DNA of 64,000 bases from Calothrix parasitica NIES-267 (GCF_002368095.1 NZ_AP018227.1:1200936-1264935); one strand, 5' to 3'; positions 1 to 9,223 are shown, counted from the stretch's first letter. Translations and numbers: made by a program. Notes: generated from the sequence alone by a model not told the origin.

Positions 1-877
1 TAATGGAGTTCCTAGTGGAATTGGTAGTGCTGTATTTTCTGAAGTTGGAGGTAAAGGGGGAGATATTAAAATTCAGACTCCTTTTCTATACCTTAATAAT
101 GGTGGTGTAGTTACCGCTGAAAGTTCTGGGAATGGAAATGCAGGAAACATCAATATTAGTGTTGATAATCTCTTAAACATGAGAACAGGTGACATTTTCA
201 CAACTTCTATAAAATCTTCTGGAGGTAATATTGATGTAAAAGCCCAAGATATCCGTTTATTCGGCAACAGTGATATCCGTACTAACGTTTTTAGTGGTAC
301 AGGTGGAGGAGGAAACATCAACCTCACAGCCAACACCATCGTAGCTCTTGACAATAGCGACATTCTTTCATTTGCTCGCGACGGTAAAGGTGGCGATATT
401 ACCTTTAATACAGAAGCTTTTTTCAGCAAACCCCTTTTCAAGCCCACCTCCTCAATTAGTGATCGCCAAGCTTTAAATCAACTCAATACTAATCAAAAAG
501 TTGACGTAAACGCTTCCGGTGCAGTATCTGGAAGCATTGCCGGAGTACCCGACACTACTTTTATTCAAGATAACCTCACGGAATTACCGGAAAACCAAAT
601 CGACACCAACAGCATCATCGCTAATAGTTGCATAGTCCGCAGTAACGAGGAAAACGGTACTTTTTTAATTACGGGTTCCGGTGGTTTACCTATAAATCCC
701 AGCGATGCACCACTTTCTAATTATTCCACTGGTTCGATACGTTCTATATCGAGTAATCCTGATAAATCACCAGCTTCTAATCCTCGGAGTTGGAAAATAG
801 GTGACCCAGTTGTCGAACCGCAAGGTGTTTATAAATTACCCAACGGACAGCTTGTGTTGAGTCGGGAGTGTAAGTAG
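1..877 (+). CDS. Filamentous-haemagglutinin-like TpsA exoprotein, C-terminal part (cut by window edge)
   Basis: The reading frame is open from base 2 to the stop at 875-877, so only the last ~290 residues are present. Gly/Asn-rich beta-helix repeats (GGNINLTANT, GKGGDITFNT) lead into a cyanobacterial TpsA tail with IIANSCIVRSNEENGTF, a GSGGLP segment and the final LPNGQLVLSREC. The same tail occurs in the TpsA gene at 10392 and in the frameshifted one at 15729. Family knowledge: such proteins are exported across the outer membrane by a TpsB partner and form long beta-helical fibres at the surface. The N-terminal secretion domain lies outside the window. The family is clear; the ligand or function is unknown. 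Confidence 0.85.
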   Translation, partial: NGVPSGIGSAVFSEVGGKGGDIKIQTPFLYLNNGGVVTAESSGNGNAGNINISVDNLLNMRTGDIFTTSIKSSGGNIDVKAQDIRLFGNSDIRTNVFSGTGGGGNINLTANTIVALDNSDILSFARDGKGGDITFNTEAFFSKPLFKPTSSISDRQALNQLNTNQKVDVNASGAVSGSIAGVPDTTFIQDNLTELPENQIDTNSIIANSCIVRSNEENGTFLITGSGGLPINPSDAPLSNYSTGSIRSISSNPDKSPASNPRSWKIGDPVVEPQGVYKLPNGQLVLSRECK

Positions 878-908
878 TTACAGCTAAATTATTTTTTAGG
901 TGTTGAGG

Positions 909-938
909 TTCGTAGTTGCGCTAAAGCGCAACTACGAA
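909..938. repeat. Perfect hairpin-forming inverted repeat (14-bp arms)
   Basis: A 14-bp arm beginning TTCGTAGTTGCG pairs with its exact complement across a 2-nt centre, directly downstream of the TpsA stop. No T-run follows, so it looks like a dispersed palindromic repeat or an mRNA-stabilising stem rather than a classical terminator. Confidence 0.6.
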
Positions 939-945
939 CATATTA

Positions 946-972
946 GGATGCGTTTTTACTGCATCTTTTTTT
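946..972 (+). terminator. Rho-independent terminator, cassette copy 1
   Basis: A GATGC...GCATC stem is followed at once by a run of T. The same GGATGC-type hairpin plus T-run opens each of five related intergenic cassettes in this window. Confidence 0.6.
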
Positions 973-976
973 GGCG

Positions 977-1110
977 ATTGTAGTTTTCTACAATGTCGTT
1001 TGTAAATATCAACAAATCACTTCAAATAAATGTTGTATTCAAGCTTGTAGAAAAATCAAACAATTCAATAGTCAATCTCTGTAATCTAATAAATATAAGG
1101 AACGGTTGAA
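977..1110 (+). promoter_or_regulatory. Conserved upstream regulatory cassette, copy 1
   Basis: A perfect palindrome ATTGTAG-TTTT-CTACAAT (977-994) is followed ~50 nt later by CTTGTAGAAAAATCAAACAA (1044-1063) and by AATCTAATAAATATAAGGAAC (about 1083-1102). TTTTCTACAA and TTGTAGAAAA are also inverted relative to each other, so a long stem can form. Near-identical cassettes precede the genes at 1962, 2712, 9552 and 14090. It is probably the promoter and operator of the lipoprotein gene; the regulator is unknown. Confidence 0.6.
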
Positions 1111-1150
1111 TAGATAAAAATATCTTCAAATCATTAATTAGGATCAAGAA

Positions 1151-1639
1151 ATGAAGAAAAGTAATTCAGTCTATATAACTCTTGCTGTATCTACATTAAT
1201 CATGTTTTCGGCAGGATGCAGAAGCTTAGGGAAGTATACAGATGATGCAGGTGAAGCTATTATTAAACATGGTGATAACATCATTGTTAGAAATGGAGAT
1301 GAAACTGTAGATGCAGTAAAGGGATTTCGTGGGCAATCGAATAAAGTAGCTAATCAATTTACTAACGAAGCTTTAGAGTTAATCAAGAAGCGGGTAAAGA
1401 GTTGTGAGAAAGGAGTAATTGAGAATGTTTTAAAAGAATCGATAAACACTGCAATTTCTTCTGTTTATACTCAAATATCTGTGAATTTCTTGTTAAATGA
1501 ATCAAAAAAGGCAATCGGAAATTGTGCTGAAATCAAAGTTGGAAGAACAGTACATGATACTTTATTGATGGAATCAGCAAGTTCTACAGTGAATGAGGTT
1601 GAAACTGAATTTCAAGGACGAATAGAATTTATTTATTAA
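1151..1639 (+). CDS. Putative lipoprotein, unknown function
   Basis: 162 residues. A short basic N-terminus (MKKS) and a hydrophobic stretch end in FSAGC with Cys23, a plausible lipobox, so the mature protein is probably lipid-anchored to a membrane. The mature part is mainly helical and polar, with further Cys residues near positions 84 and 123. I recognise no family. It lies under regulatory cassette copy 1 and is followed by the terminator of cassette copy 2, so it appears to be a single-gene unit. A role at the cell envelope is inferred only from the lipobox and from exported-protein neighbours. Confidence 0.65.
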   Translation: MKKSNSVYITLAVSTLIMFSAGCRSLGKYTDDAGEAIIKHGDNIIVRNGDETVDAVKGFRGQSNKVANQFTNEALELIKKRVKSCEKGVIENVLKESINTAISSVYTQISVNFLLNESKKAIGNCAEIKVGRTVHDTLLMESASSTVNEVETEFQGRIEFIY

Positions 1640-1728
1640 ATAAAGAGTATTGCTGAAGCAAAGTATTAATTATTTGATTAGCAAAGCCGAACTTAACTAC
1701 AGTATAATTTTATTTTTTTATGAATTTA

Positions 1729-1760
1729 GGGATGCAATAATATTGCATCTCTTATTTTTT
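1729..1760 (+). terminator. Rho-independent terminator, cassette copy 2
   Basis: A GATGCAATA/TATTGCATC stem with a minimal loop is followed by CTTATTTTTT, placed 90 nt after the lipoprotein stop. Confidence 0.7.
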
Positions 1761-1769
1761 GATAATTGA

Positions 1770-1903
1770 TAATTGTAGAAAATTATAATTTTATTTATAT
1801 TATTCAACAAATAATTTCGATAAAGCTTCTATCTAATATTGTAGAAAAATCAAACAATGAAATAGTTAATCTCTGTAATCTAATAAATATAAGGAACGGT
1901 TGA
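1770..1903 (+). promoter_or_regulatory. Conserved upstream regulatory cassette, copy 2
   Basis: It carries ATTGTAGAAAAATCAAACAA (1838-1857) and the downstream AATCTAATAAATATAAGGAACGG block almost identical to copy 1. The first palindrome is degenerate here. Right after the AAGGAACGG block, ATG at 1904 opens an 11-codon reading frame (1904-1936), a possible leader peptide. The main gene follows with the AAGAGGT Shine-Dalgarno before 1962. Confidence 0.6.
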
Positions 1904-1961
1904 ATGAATAAAAAACATTCACTCAGTTCTTTTTGATAGTCTTTGTAAGAGGTAAATCATC

Positions 1962-2306
1962 ATGTTATCAAAATTTTCTTCTCGTCTAATGAACAAAAAA
2001 AATCTTCTAGCTTTAACTGCAATATTAGGACTGTGTTCTAGTAATTTCTTGTTTGTAAATTCTGCTTCTGCTCAAATGTCCGCAGAAACTCAACAGTTGA
2101 TAAATGAAACAAATGCTTTACTTAAGGAAGCTAATGGATTTATCCAACGTACAGAACAACAAAGACAGCAAGAAATGAATGCACTTTATTCAGCTTGCAA
2201 TAGTGGCAATAGCAATGCCTGTTTACAATATGAAATACGTCAAAAAATTCAAGATAGAGCCATCGACAACTATATCCAAAGACTTAGAGATAGAAATAGA
2301 AGATGA
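1962..2306 (+). CDS. Small secreted protein, unknown function
   Basis: 114 residues. A clear Sec signal peptide with its hydrophobic core at residues 14-32 ends at SASA-Q, with predicted cleavage after Ala37. The mature ~77 residues are Gln/Asn-rich and probably helical (ETQQLINETNALLKEANGFI), with two cysteines about 7 residues apart that could form a disulphide. The start is supported by AAGAGGT 9-10 nt upstream. The leader and first codons (MLSKFSS) are nearly identical to those of the gene at 2712 (MLSNLSS), so the two 5' regions are duplicates while the mature parts differ. No family is recognised. Confidence 0.65.
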   Translation: MLSKFSSRLMNKKNLLALTAILGLCSSNFLFVNSASAQMSAETQQLINETNALLKEANGFIQRTEQQRQQEMNALYSACNSGNSNACLQYEIRQKIQDRAIDNYIQRLRDRNRR

Positions 2307-2480
2307 TGATTTAGTTCTTCAATTAGTGAATCTGTGTCATAAAATAATTGCACGGGTTAATAGTAAGGACTTTTAGTCCTGTATAGCGATAAATCGCCAA
2401 CTACAAACCCATTATAAATAATGGGACGCACTATATTTTATGGCTTCATTAATGTAAAGCTGTTTCAGAATCGCTTTTTA
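2307..2480. other. Intergenic stretch with two small hairpins
   Basis: AGGAC-TTTTA-GTCCT (2366-2380) and GCGAT-AA-ATCGC (2386-2397) are short palindromes of the dispersed type common in cyanobacterial spacers. I see no gene between here and 2711; cassette copy 3 fills the rest. Confidence 0.4.
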
Positions 2481-2513
2481 GGGATGCAATACTATTGCGT
2501 CCCTTCCTTATTT
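2481..2513 (+). terminator. Rho-independent terminator, cassette copy 3
   Basis: GGGATGCAAT pairs with ATTGCGTCCC across a short loop (one mismatch), followed by a T-rich run. Confidence 0.6.
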
Positions 2514-2521
2514 GAATATGG

Positions 2522-2653
2522 ATTGTAGTTTTCTACAAAGCTGGTTATAAATATCAACAAATCACTTTAAACAAATGTTTTATCTAACATTGTAGAAAAA
2601 TCAAACAATTACATAGTGATATTCCGTATTGTATTAAATATAAGGAACGATAA
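2522..2653 (+). promoter_or_regulatory. Conserved upstream regulatory cassette, copy 3
   Basis: The palindrome ATTGTAGTTTTCTACAA (2522-2538), then ATTGTAGAAAAATCAAACAA (2589-2608) and the AAATATAAGGAACGA block match copies 1 and 2. ATG at 2654 follows and opens a 3-codon frame ending at TAA 2663-2665, as in the leader frames of copies 2 and 4. Confidence 0.6.
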
Positions 2654-2711
2654 ATGAATACATAACATTCATTAAGTTCTTCTTCATAGTCTTTATAAGA
2701 GGTAAATTATC

Positions 2712-3152
2712 ATGTTATCAAATCTTTCTTCTTCTCACGTGTATGGTAAAGCAAATAAACCTGTTTCATTTACTCGTGTAGCATTATCTGTGGCGATGAC
2801 TGTCGCTTCAGCTCTATCTTTTTCAAATACTGCTTCTGCTCAAACTTATAATTTAGAAAAAATAGGTGTTAACAAACAAGAAATACTTCGATTAGCGAAA
2901 GTAAATACCAATAAATTACCAACTCAAGATTCAGCCTGTTTCAATTCTAATGGTCTGAAGAATAAACCTAAAACTTTACTGGCAGAACTGATTCTTGATA
3001 GCCGACCTTCCTACGATTCCAAATGCGGTGATTATTACACTACTTATAAAAATGGACATCATTTTGATTGTATTAGATGTGTATACAGCACGGAACCTTA
3101 CTGTTGGCACAGATATGATTTAGATAGAAAAGTGAACGAAAAGAATAAATAA
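2712..3152 (+). CDS. Small secreted Cys-containing protein, unknown function
   Basis: 146 residues with a Sec signal peptide (hydrophobic core at about residues 22-38, cleavage after TASA at residue 43). The mature part has six cysteines, several clustered near the C-terminus (FDCIRCVYSTEPYCWHRYD), compatible with disulphide bonds or metal binding in an exported protein. AAGAGGT precedes the ATG by 9 nt. The 5' end (MLSNLSS) and the untranslated leader match the gene at 1962. No family is recognised. Single-gene unit under cassette copy 3. Confidence 0.65.
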   Translation: MLSNLSSSHVYGKANKPVSFTRVALSVAMTVASALSFSNTASAQTYNLEKIGVNKQEILRLAKVNTNKLPTQDSACFNSNGLKNKPKTLLAELILDSRPSYDSKCGDYYTTYKNGHHFDCIRCVYSTEPYCWHRYDLDRKVNEKNK

Positions 3153-3166
3153 AATTGAAATTATAT

Positions 3167-3216
3167 TGCAGCAAAATCAATCACATTAATTATTAAATTC
3201 AATTTATTTTTGCTGC
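3167..3216 (+). terminator. Long-loop hairpin, possible terminator
   Basis: TGCAGCAAAA and TTTTGCTGCA form a 10-bp stem around a ~30-nt loop just after the 2712 gene. The run of T lies inside the second arm, so termination is possible but not certain. Confidence 0.35.
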
Positions 3217-3260
3217 ACTTAAGACAAATTGTTGATACTTTTGCTTGGGAGTGATAAGAA

Positions 3261-4469
3261 ATGTCGTCTAAAGGTTGGATATGTAAAGGGGTTGCATCTG
3301 ATGGACAGCAACATTCAAATCAAAATCCTCAAGGTAAACACGAAGCTTATGAAAATTTTGGGAATGATTGCGTTATGTGCGGTCTTAAGAAGGAGCAAGT
3401 AAATGGTAGTAAAAACAAACCTCCTGCCAAAGTAATTGCTGGAACTGCTATTTTAGGTGCTTTATTTGTTTTTGGTTTAGGAGCTTATAACTTATTAAAA
3501 GATGAATCTACTCCCATATCAAATGATTACTCAGATACGAACAATACTACTCCTTCTAAGAGTAATTCCGGAAAAACAATTAAATCTCCTGTTATTAAAG
3601 GATTTCGGACTTTGAGTGAAGTTTCCAGTGTTCCAGCTATGACTACTCGCTACGGAGGTTCAACAAGTTTTGCACCGCTACGAAGCGAACAAATTGAAAA
3701 CACCATCGAAGAGACTCACGAAGGATTTAAGCTTACCTATACTGAGCCAGCACCAGGGGAAAAACCTGGCTCTGGTAAGGGAATTGAAATGCTGATTGAG
3801 GGACAGTTGAGCTTCTCGCAATCTTCCCGTTCAGTGAAAGATAAGGAGTTTAAAAGAGCCAAAAACCGTGGATTTAGCCTTAAACAAGTTCCGGTAGCAA
3901 TTGATGGAATTGCTTTGTATGTCAAACAAGACTTCCCGGTTCCCGAGCTAACTTTATCTCAAGTTAAAGATATTTTCACTGGTAAGATTACTAACTGGAG
4001 TGAATTGGGTGGACCCAATGTAGATATTAAACCCTTCAGTCGCGACCCTAATGATGGCGGAACTCCAGATTTCTTTCAAGAAAAAATACTTCAAAAAGAA
4101 AGCTTTGGTAACTCTGTGGAACCTTACATCAGAGATACTACAACTTCGATTCATCAAGTGGTAACTACCCCAGGAGGAATTAGTTATGCTACAGCTTCAG
4201 AGGTTTGCAATCAGAACATGATAAAAACTGTACCCTTGGCGAAAAATAGGAATCAAACTTATGTATCACCTTGTGAAGGTAGTAAGGTCAACTTAGAAGA
4301 ATTTGCGAATAATGCTTATCCATTAGCCAGACGACTGTTTGTTGTGATTAAAGAAGACGGTAATAGAGACCATCAAGCAGGTGTAGCTTACGCAAATATG
4401 CTTTTGAGCGATGAAGGACAGCAACTTGTAAAAGAATCTGGTTTGGTTCCTCTGATTAATAAAGAGTGA
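3261..4469 (+). CDS. Membrane-anchored PstS-like substrate-binding protein with N-terminal Cys motif
   Basis: 402 residues. An N-terminal Cys/His-rich stretch (C8, then CVMC at 37-40) resembles a small zinc-ribbon-like element. One transmembrane segment follows at about 57-79. Residues ~115-400 form a PstS-type periplasmic binding domain, seen from RYGGSTSF, the VPVAIDGIALYV strand, LSQVKDIFTGKITNWSELGG, and the terminal ANMLLSDEGQQLVKESGLVPL. PstS proteins bind phosphate for the Pst ABC transporter, but no pst genes are nearby and there is no cleavable signal peptide, so this is more likely a tethered sensor or binding protein. The same C-terminal signature ends the pseudokinase-like protein at 45176. 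A GGAG element precedes the ATG. Confidence 0.75.
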   Translation: MSSKGWICKGVASDGQQHSNQNPQGKHEAYENFGNDCVMCGLKKEQVNGSKNKPPAKVIAGTAILGALFVFGLGAYNLLKDESTPISNDYSDTNNTTPSKSNSGKTIKSPVIKGFRTLSEVSSVPAMTTRYGGSTSFAPLRSEQIENTIEETHEGFKLTYTEPAPGEKPGSGKGIEMLIEGQLSFSQSSRSVKDKEFKRAKNRGFSLKQVPVAIDGIALYVKQDFPVPELTLSQVKDIFTGKITNWSELGGPNVDIKPFSRDPNDGGTPDFFQEKILQKESFGNSVEPYIRDTTTSIHQVVTTPGGISYATASEVCNQNMIKTVPLAKNRNQTYVSPCEGSKVNLEEFANNAYPLARRLFVVIKEDGNRDHQAGVAYANMLLSDEGQQLVKESGLVPLINKE

Positions 4470-4509
4470 GGGAGTGAGGGAGTGAGAGAGTGAGGGAGTA
4501 AGGGAGAGG
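4468..4509 (+). repeat. Short purine-rich tandem repeat (GAGTGAGG-like units)
   Basis: Degenerate GGGAGTGA/GAGAGTGA units begin at the stop codon of the PstS-like gene and run to just before the IS element. Low-complexity spacer repeats like this are frequent in cyanobacteria. Confidence 0.6.
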
Positions 4510-4529
4510 TAATTAAATGGGGTTTTACA

Positions 4530-4550
4530 CCCAGCCCTTTCAACGCGAAC
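4530..4550 (+). repeat. Left terminal inverted repeat of the IS4-family element
   Basis: A 21-bp arm identical in reverse complement to 6449-6469. Confidence 0.85.
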
Positions 4551-4724
4551 AGATGAACTATTGAAGTAAAGACTGAAACCCGCTCCCAGTATAGGTTATT
4601 AATGATGAATTCAAGGTATTCTGGGCAATAGCAATATGATTACCAGGGTGTTTGAGAATGTTGTCCTCTATTTTTGAGCGATTTATAAAAGAAAGTCCAG
4701 TAAGCGTCAGTACGGCAAGTGTTG

Positions 4725-6020
4725 ATGTCGCATATATTTGAGCCGGAGCGTATGGACAGATTATTTACAAAGTATGCTCAAGTGCAGTATCAACAAGACT
4801 TACTATTTTCTTCTCAAGTAGATTTAATGAGTTTAGTAGTATGTGGAATCCAGAAATCAGTTCACGCAGCTTATAAAGCAAAGGCGCAAAAAAATAGCGT
4901 AAGTACAACAGCGTTGTATAACAAGCTTTGTGGTGTAGAGTTAAATGTAAGTCAAGCACTAGTAAGAGAAACAGCAGAAGACTTAAGAGAATTAGTAAAA
5001 TTATTGGGTGGAGAGCAGAAAAAGATACTACCAGGTTATTGCATAAAAGTAGTGGATGGAACTTGTTTAAAAGGAACAGATCATAGATTAAAAGCAATCC
5101 GAAATATGGCGGCATCCGCTTTACCAGGAAAAGCAATAGTGGTACTCGACCAAAGCTCCAAATTAATTACAGATGTTGTACTAATTGAAGACGGTCATGC
5201 ACAAGAGCGTTCAGAGTTTGATTCAGTATTAAATAAAGTTTCAGCGCAAGACTTATGGTGTGGTGATAGAAATTTTTGTACATTAAAATTTTTATTTACG
5301 ATTCAAAACAAAAAAGCATTCTTCGCAATCAGACAGCATAGAGCAATGGGATTTAAAGAATTAGAAGAATTGAAACCAGCAGGTTCAACAGAAACGGGAG
5401 AATTATTTGAACAAGAAGTAGAAGTAAATTATGAAGGAGAAAGTTTAATATTAAGACGCATTGTATTAAAGTTATTTGTTCCGACCCGAGATAAGGAATG
5501 GAAGATAGCAATCTTTAGCAATCTACCGAAAATTGTATCAGCAGTGAAGATAGCTGAAATATATCGAAATAGATGGACTATAGAGAGCTTATTTCAAACA
5601 GTAACTCAAAATTTTAATGGAGAAATTCAGACTTTAGCTTATCCAAAAGCAGCTTTATTCTCATTTTCCATGGCATTAGTTACTTATAATATACTTACAA
5701 CTTTAAGAGCTGCTTTAGGAGGTGTACATGGAATAGAAAAAATTGAAGCAGGCTTATCTAATTTTTATTTAGTTGATGAGATTCAGGGCACATATAGAGG
5801 GATGATGATTGCAATCCATGCTTCTGAGTGGGAGATATTCCAAACTTTTTCACAAGAAAAAATTGTACAACTTCTACGACAATTATCAACTGGTGTTAAT
5901 CTCAAACAGTTTTTAAAAGCAACTAGAGGAGCAAAAAAACCGAAAGTTCCAATAATTTATGATAGTAAAAAAGGTCATGTTTCAACGAAGAGACTTTTAC
6001 ACAATTACAATCATTCATAG
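4725..6020 (+). CDS. IS4-family transposase (DDE)
   Basis: About 431 residues. DDE nuclease motifs of the IS4 family are present in order: VVDGTCLKG (first Asp), CGDRNFCT (second Asp), and the C-terminal signature YRNRWTIESLFQ containing Y-x2-R-x3-E (third acidic residue). The length fits the family. The frame can also start at GTG 4719; ATG 4725 (MSHIFEPERMD) is chosen as the first ATG. It lies between 21-bp terminal inverted repeats, and no frameshift or premature stop is seen, so the enzyme may be active. Confidence 0.9.
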   Translation: MSHIFEPERMDRLFTKYAQVQYQQDLLFSSQVDLMSLVVCGIQKSVHAAYKAKAQKNSVSTTALYNKLCGVELNVSQALVRETAEDLRELVKLLGGEQKKILPGYCIKVVDGTCLKGTDHRLKAIRNMAASALPGKAIVVLDQSSKLITDVVLIEDGHAQERSEFDSVLNKVSAQDLWCGDRNFCTLKFLFTIQNKKAFFAIRQHRAMGFKELEELKPAGSTETGELFEQEVEVNYEGESLILRRIVLKLFVPTRDKEWKIAIFSNLPKIVSAVKIAEIYRNRWTIESLFQTVTQNFNGEIQTLAYPKAALFSFSMALVTYNILTTLRAALGGVHGIEKIEAGLSNFYLVDEIQGTYRGMMIAIHASEWEIFQTFSQEKIVQLLRQLSTGVNLKQFLKATRGAKKPKVPIIYDSKKGHVSTKRLLHNYNHS

Positions 6021-6448
6021 AAATACAATTTATTGCGATTAATAAACTAGTTTACCTAGTAAACCAAACTGGTATAAATAGATATCTTTTATTGTTTATT
6101 TTTTATTGAAAATCATTATTTTAGCTTCTTCTAATTTAGGATTATATTAATAAATGCATATAGAATTTTCTGCTCAAGCAGATTACTTTTCAATAACTAC
6201 AAAGTTTGTGTAAACCCCGAAAACAGAACAAATCTATAGCTTATAGGAAAAAGAGATAATAATATTAGTGGTGATTTGTTGTTTTTGGGGTTCCCCCGAG
6301 TGTTGAAATGTTTGCCGAGTATTCTGGGAAAACAGATTACTTCTCCCGCTCAAAAGATTATCCCTCATGTAATCATTCATACTATATTATTGGTTTTCTA
6401 ATAGCACAAAGGGAGTAAATTGCTCCAAGCAGAGAATATAGTTCTTTT

Positions 6449-6469
6449 GTTCGCGTTGAAAGGGCTGGG
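6449..6469 (-). repeat. Right terminal inverted repeat of the IS4-family element
   Basis: Exact reverse complement of the left arm at 4530-4550. The reading frame of the downstream gene begins directly after it. Confidence 0.85.
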
Positions 6470-6470
6470 G

Positions 6471-9223
6471 ATAAACGTCCTCCTTTCGACTTTACTTACG
6501 TAGTTGGCACCAAAAACGGTGAAGTCGAATTTAATCTAGATAGGCTCCGGGAAATGATTGCCCATAATATCTTCTTGGATTTAACTTCTGATTTTGCTCC
6601 TCATAAACGCTCGATTCGCGACAATATTAAAGGAGCTTGGGCACAACCAGATCCTGGAGGTAGGGGTTATGCAAAAAACTTTATGAGTTTTGGACTATCA
6701 ACAATTGAAATTCCCATCGCTCAAATTCGTACTAACTTATTAAATCGTTTGGGAGTCGATTTAGTTGACTGGTGGCTGAACGATTCGGTCCCAATGCCTC
6801 CCAATATGGTAGATTTACTTCAAACAGGCATTCTTAAAGGAATGCGATTGACTGAAAATGAGCTTTTAGCTGATTTATCCTTCGCCCATGATAAGCCTGT
6901 AACTTCAGAAATTATTAGTTGGATTAATGGTATTCGCAAAGAAATCGCTACAGATAACAAATTGCAATGTACTTATCAAGGGGCTAATGTTCTTGGAGCG
7001 GAAAGAGGCAAGATTTTACAGTTTTTAGATTATCTCCAGCGAGAAGTAGACGAGTATCGCAATCATCATTTGCAAGAGTTAAGTCCTGATGAACGAGCTC
7101 ACGGTGATTTCTTGCAAAAAATGTATGACAATCGCAATCGAATTATTCAACAAGGTAAGAGCGCTTTAGAAGCGGAATTATATAGAATTATTCAAGATAG
7201 GAGCCGTGGTCCGAAGTTTGCTGGTAATTTTATTGTTACCGTGCGCCAATTGCTAACTAATTTAGCCGAAAAGTTTCGCTGGGAATCGGAAAAAACTTGG
7301 CAGCCCAATCAAATTAATCGTCAGCGTCAGTACGAGGCTAGTTTAGAAGAAATTGCTAAATCAAAAGGCTCATTTGAGCTTGCCAAACAATACCAGATGG
7401 AAAAGCTTTGTAAGGATGCTTTGACTGGGATTGAAGCTAGCATTTTTGCCTTAATTCAACGTAAGTCCCGTACTTTAGGATTAGAGGTAATTGCCCGACT
7501 GCAAGAACATTTGGAAATTTTAGAACAGCGATTAGCTCGTTTTAATCAAAAACTACGGCTACTGCGAGATGATTTCAAGCAAGCTGCCGACCGTGAAGCT
7601 CAAAGCGCAGATGCACTAAAAATTAATGGCTTGAAAATTTACGATAGAGAAGAACTCAATTTTCTCTACCAGGATATGATTGAGCGCTTAGGAGGGACAT
7701 TAGTAGATAATCAAAGTCGCTATGAATCGGGATTAAACCAAGTTTGTAACACCATTACCGCAGATGTTTTGAAAAATGTTAGTTCTTTGTGGAAACAAAC
7801 TCGCCAACCAGATGAAACCATGCAGTTGTTTGATATCACCCAACTTCCCGATGTGCTAAATGAAGATTTCAAAGAGAAGATTGCCGAAAGAACCCGTCTA
7901 GTAGTTCTACAAGCCCCTGAAGAAAGTAAGCTGAAGAAAGAACTTGCTGCGTGCGATCGCCTTTTTAAAATCCTTCAAAACGAACCAGAAGCTATCCGCA
8001 GCAACATTCGTATTGTCTATCAAAGGTCGAAACCCCTCATTCTTCTATCACAAGCAGTTTTAGCTGGTGCAGATGCAAGCTTCACACCTGCCTTAAATAC
8101 CAAAGTAGCAATCGTAGGAGGGCGTAATACGAGTAATCCAGCAGCTATGAAACTTCTACCTTTCTTACAACAAAGAGTAGGTAGTATCGAAGCTCTTACT
8201 CCTTTAGGAGAGCAAGAAAGACATCGAATTGTTTTTGTGCAAGAGATAGGTGGGTTTTCTCTACGTAGTGTAGAAGGAATGAGAGAATTGCAACAATCTT
8301 ACCAAGATTGGCAAGGACAAATGATTGAAGCTAAACGTGCCAAAATTCGCGGTGAAAACAAAGAGCTTCCCATTCCCGTTCACATTCAAAAAGAACCTCC
8401 CTTTTGGGATGTATTTCCTGAAGACAAAGATGTTTTTCGACTTGTTCTTCAAGGAAGGGCGCTCGGTATTCTTAAATTAGAAGAAAATCGCAGCACTCAC
8501 GAAAAAGTTATTCGCTATACTCGAAAAACTGTGACTGGTAATGAGAATATGGATATTGCTTCTAATTGGGAAGAAGCAGTGCAAGTTTTAGAAGTTCTTA
8601 CTTGTCGTCCCGATAGAGAAGAAATACACCAACAAGTTTCAGCAAAATTTTTAGAAGCTGACAAACCTGAGTTAAAGCAAGTTCTTTATGACCAGTTTAT
8701 GAACTATCTCAAACAACGGGCAATAGAACTAGAAAAACTCGGAGGAGTTGACAGTCCGGATTACAAGCGTGAAGATACAATTATTCAGAATATAATCGTA
8801 TCGCAAAAGCTGAAAAATGAAGAATATAGCGATTCTTTTGTACAGCCCAAACAGCATAAAACTCAACAATTACAGCAAACCAGTATAGGTTTCAAAATTG
8901 AATCTAGATATGGAGAATACAAAGAATATCTTAACCAGCTATCGAACCTCAACGTTCCTCAAGAAGCTTTCGTTACTAGTGCTAAAGCTCAAGCGTCTAA
9001 ATTGAACTTGGACTTACGCAAAGCAGAAGCTATTTGGAATCAATTTATTAACCCATCTCCAATTAGCCCTCAAGAAGCCGAATACGAGCAGTATCTCTCG
9101 CAGTTATCGAACTTTGATGTTCCTCAAGATGCTTTTATTAATTCTGCCGAAAATAAAGCATTGGAGTTAGGACTAGATAAATCAAAAGCCGAAGTTCTTT
9201 GGAACAAATTTATCATGAATTGA
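6471..9223 (+). CDS. Tubulin-like (Tubulin_2-type) protein, 5' end lost at the IS border
   Basis: 889 residues from the first ATG at 6554; the frame is open back across the IS border to 6419. Residues coded from 6482 (PPFDFTYVVGTKNGEVEFNLDRLREMIAH, given in parts) fit the middle of the tubulin/FtsZ-like domain of large bacterial proteins, and NFMSFGLSTIEIPIAQIR is a typical following segment. The N-terminal GTP-binding part with its Gly-rich loop is missing, so GTPase activity is unlikely. The middle is helical and coiled-coil rich. The C-terminus carries a duplicated ~45-residue helical repeat (EYLNQLSNLNVPQEAF and QYLSQLSNFDVPQDAF). Function in this family is unknown, with cytoskeletal or scaffold roles proposed by analogy. 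It is probably a truncated remnant, although the body is intact. Confidence 0.65.

Larger units (their letters stand above)
4530..6469 (+). mobile_element. IS4-family insertion sequence, complete (about 1.94 kb)
   Basis: Terminal inverted repeats are visible. CCCAGCCCTTTCAACGCGAA at the left end (arm 4530-4550) is matched base for base by its complement at the right end (6449-6469), and a further 7-bp block (GAACTAT/ATAGTTC) pairs just inside after a 4-nt gap. The element encodes one transposase (4725-6020) and carries a ~430-nt non-coding right tail that includes an imperfect ~20-bp hairpin (6213-6292). No target duplication is seen: the left flank ends TTTTACA and the right flank begins GATAAACG. 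The downstream gene lacks its 5' end, so the insertion was probably accompanied by a deletion or a later recombination. Confidence 0.85.

Noticed and set aside
2179-2376. Plus-strand frame overlapping the small secreted protein gene
   Set aside because: No ribosome-binding site, and the overlapping gene has signal peptide, promoter cassette and Shine-Dalgarno support.
3261-4469. Reading the PstS-like protein as part of a Pst phosphate transport operon
   Set aside because: No permease, ATPase or PhoU gene is nearby, the protein has a TM anchor and no cleavable signal, and it sits next to unrelated genes.
4468-4509. Possible CRISPR-like or regulatory repeat array
   Set aside because: Units are about 8 nt, purine-rich and without spacers; this is simple-sequence DNA, as at 54098.
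4765-5136. Minus-strand frame of 123 codons inside the IS4-family transposase
   Set aside because: Antisense shadow; the plus-strand DDE transposase is unambiguous.
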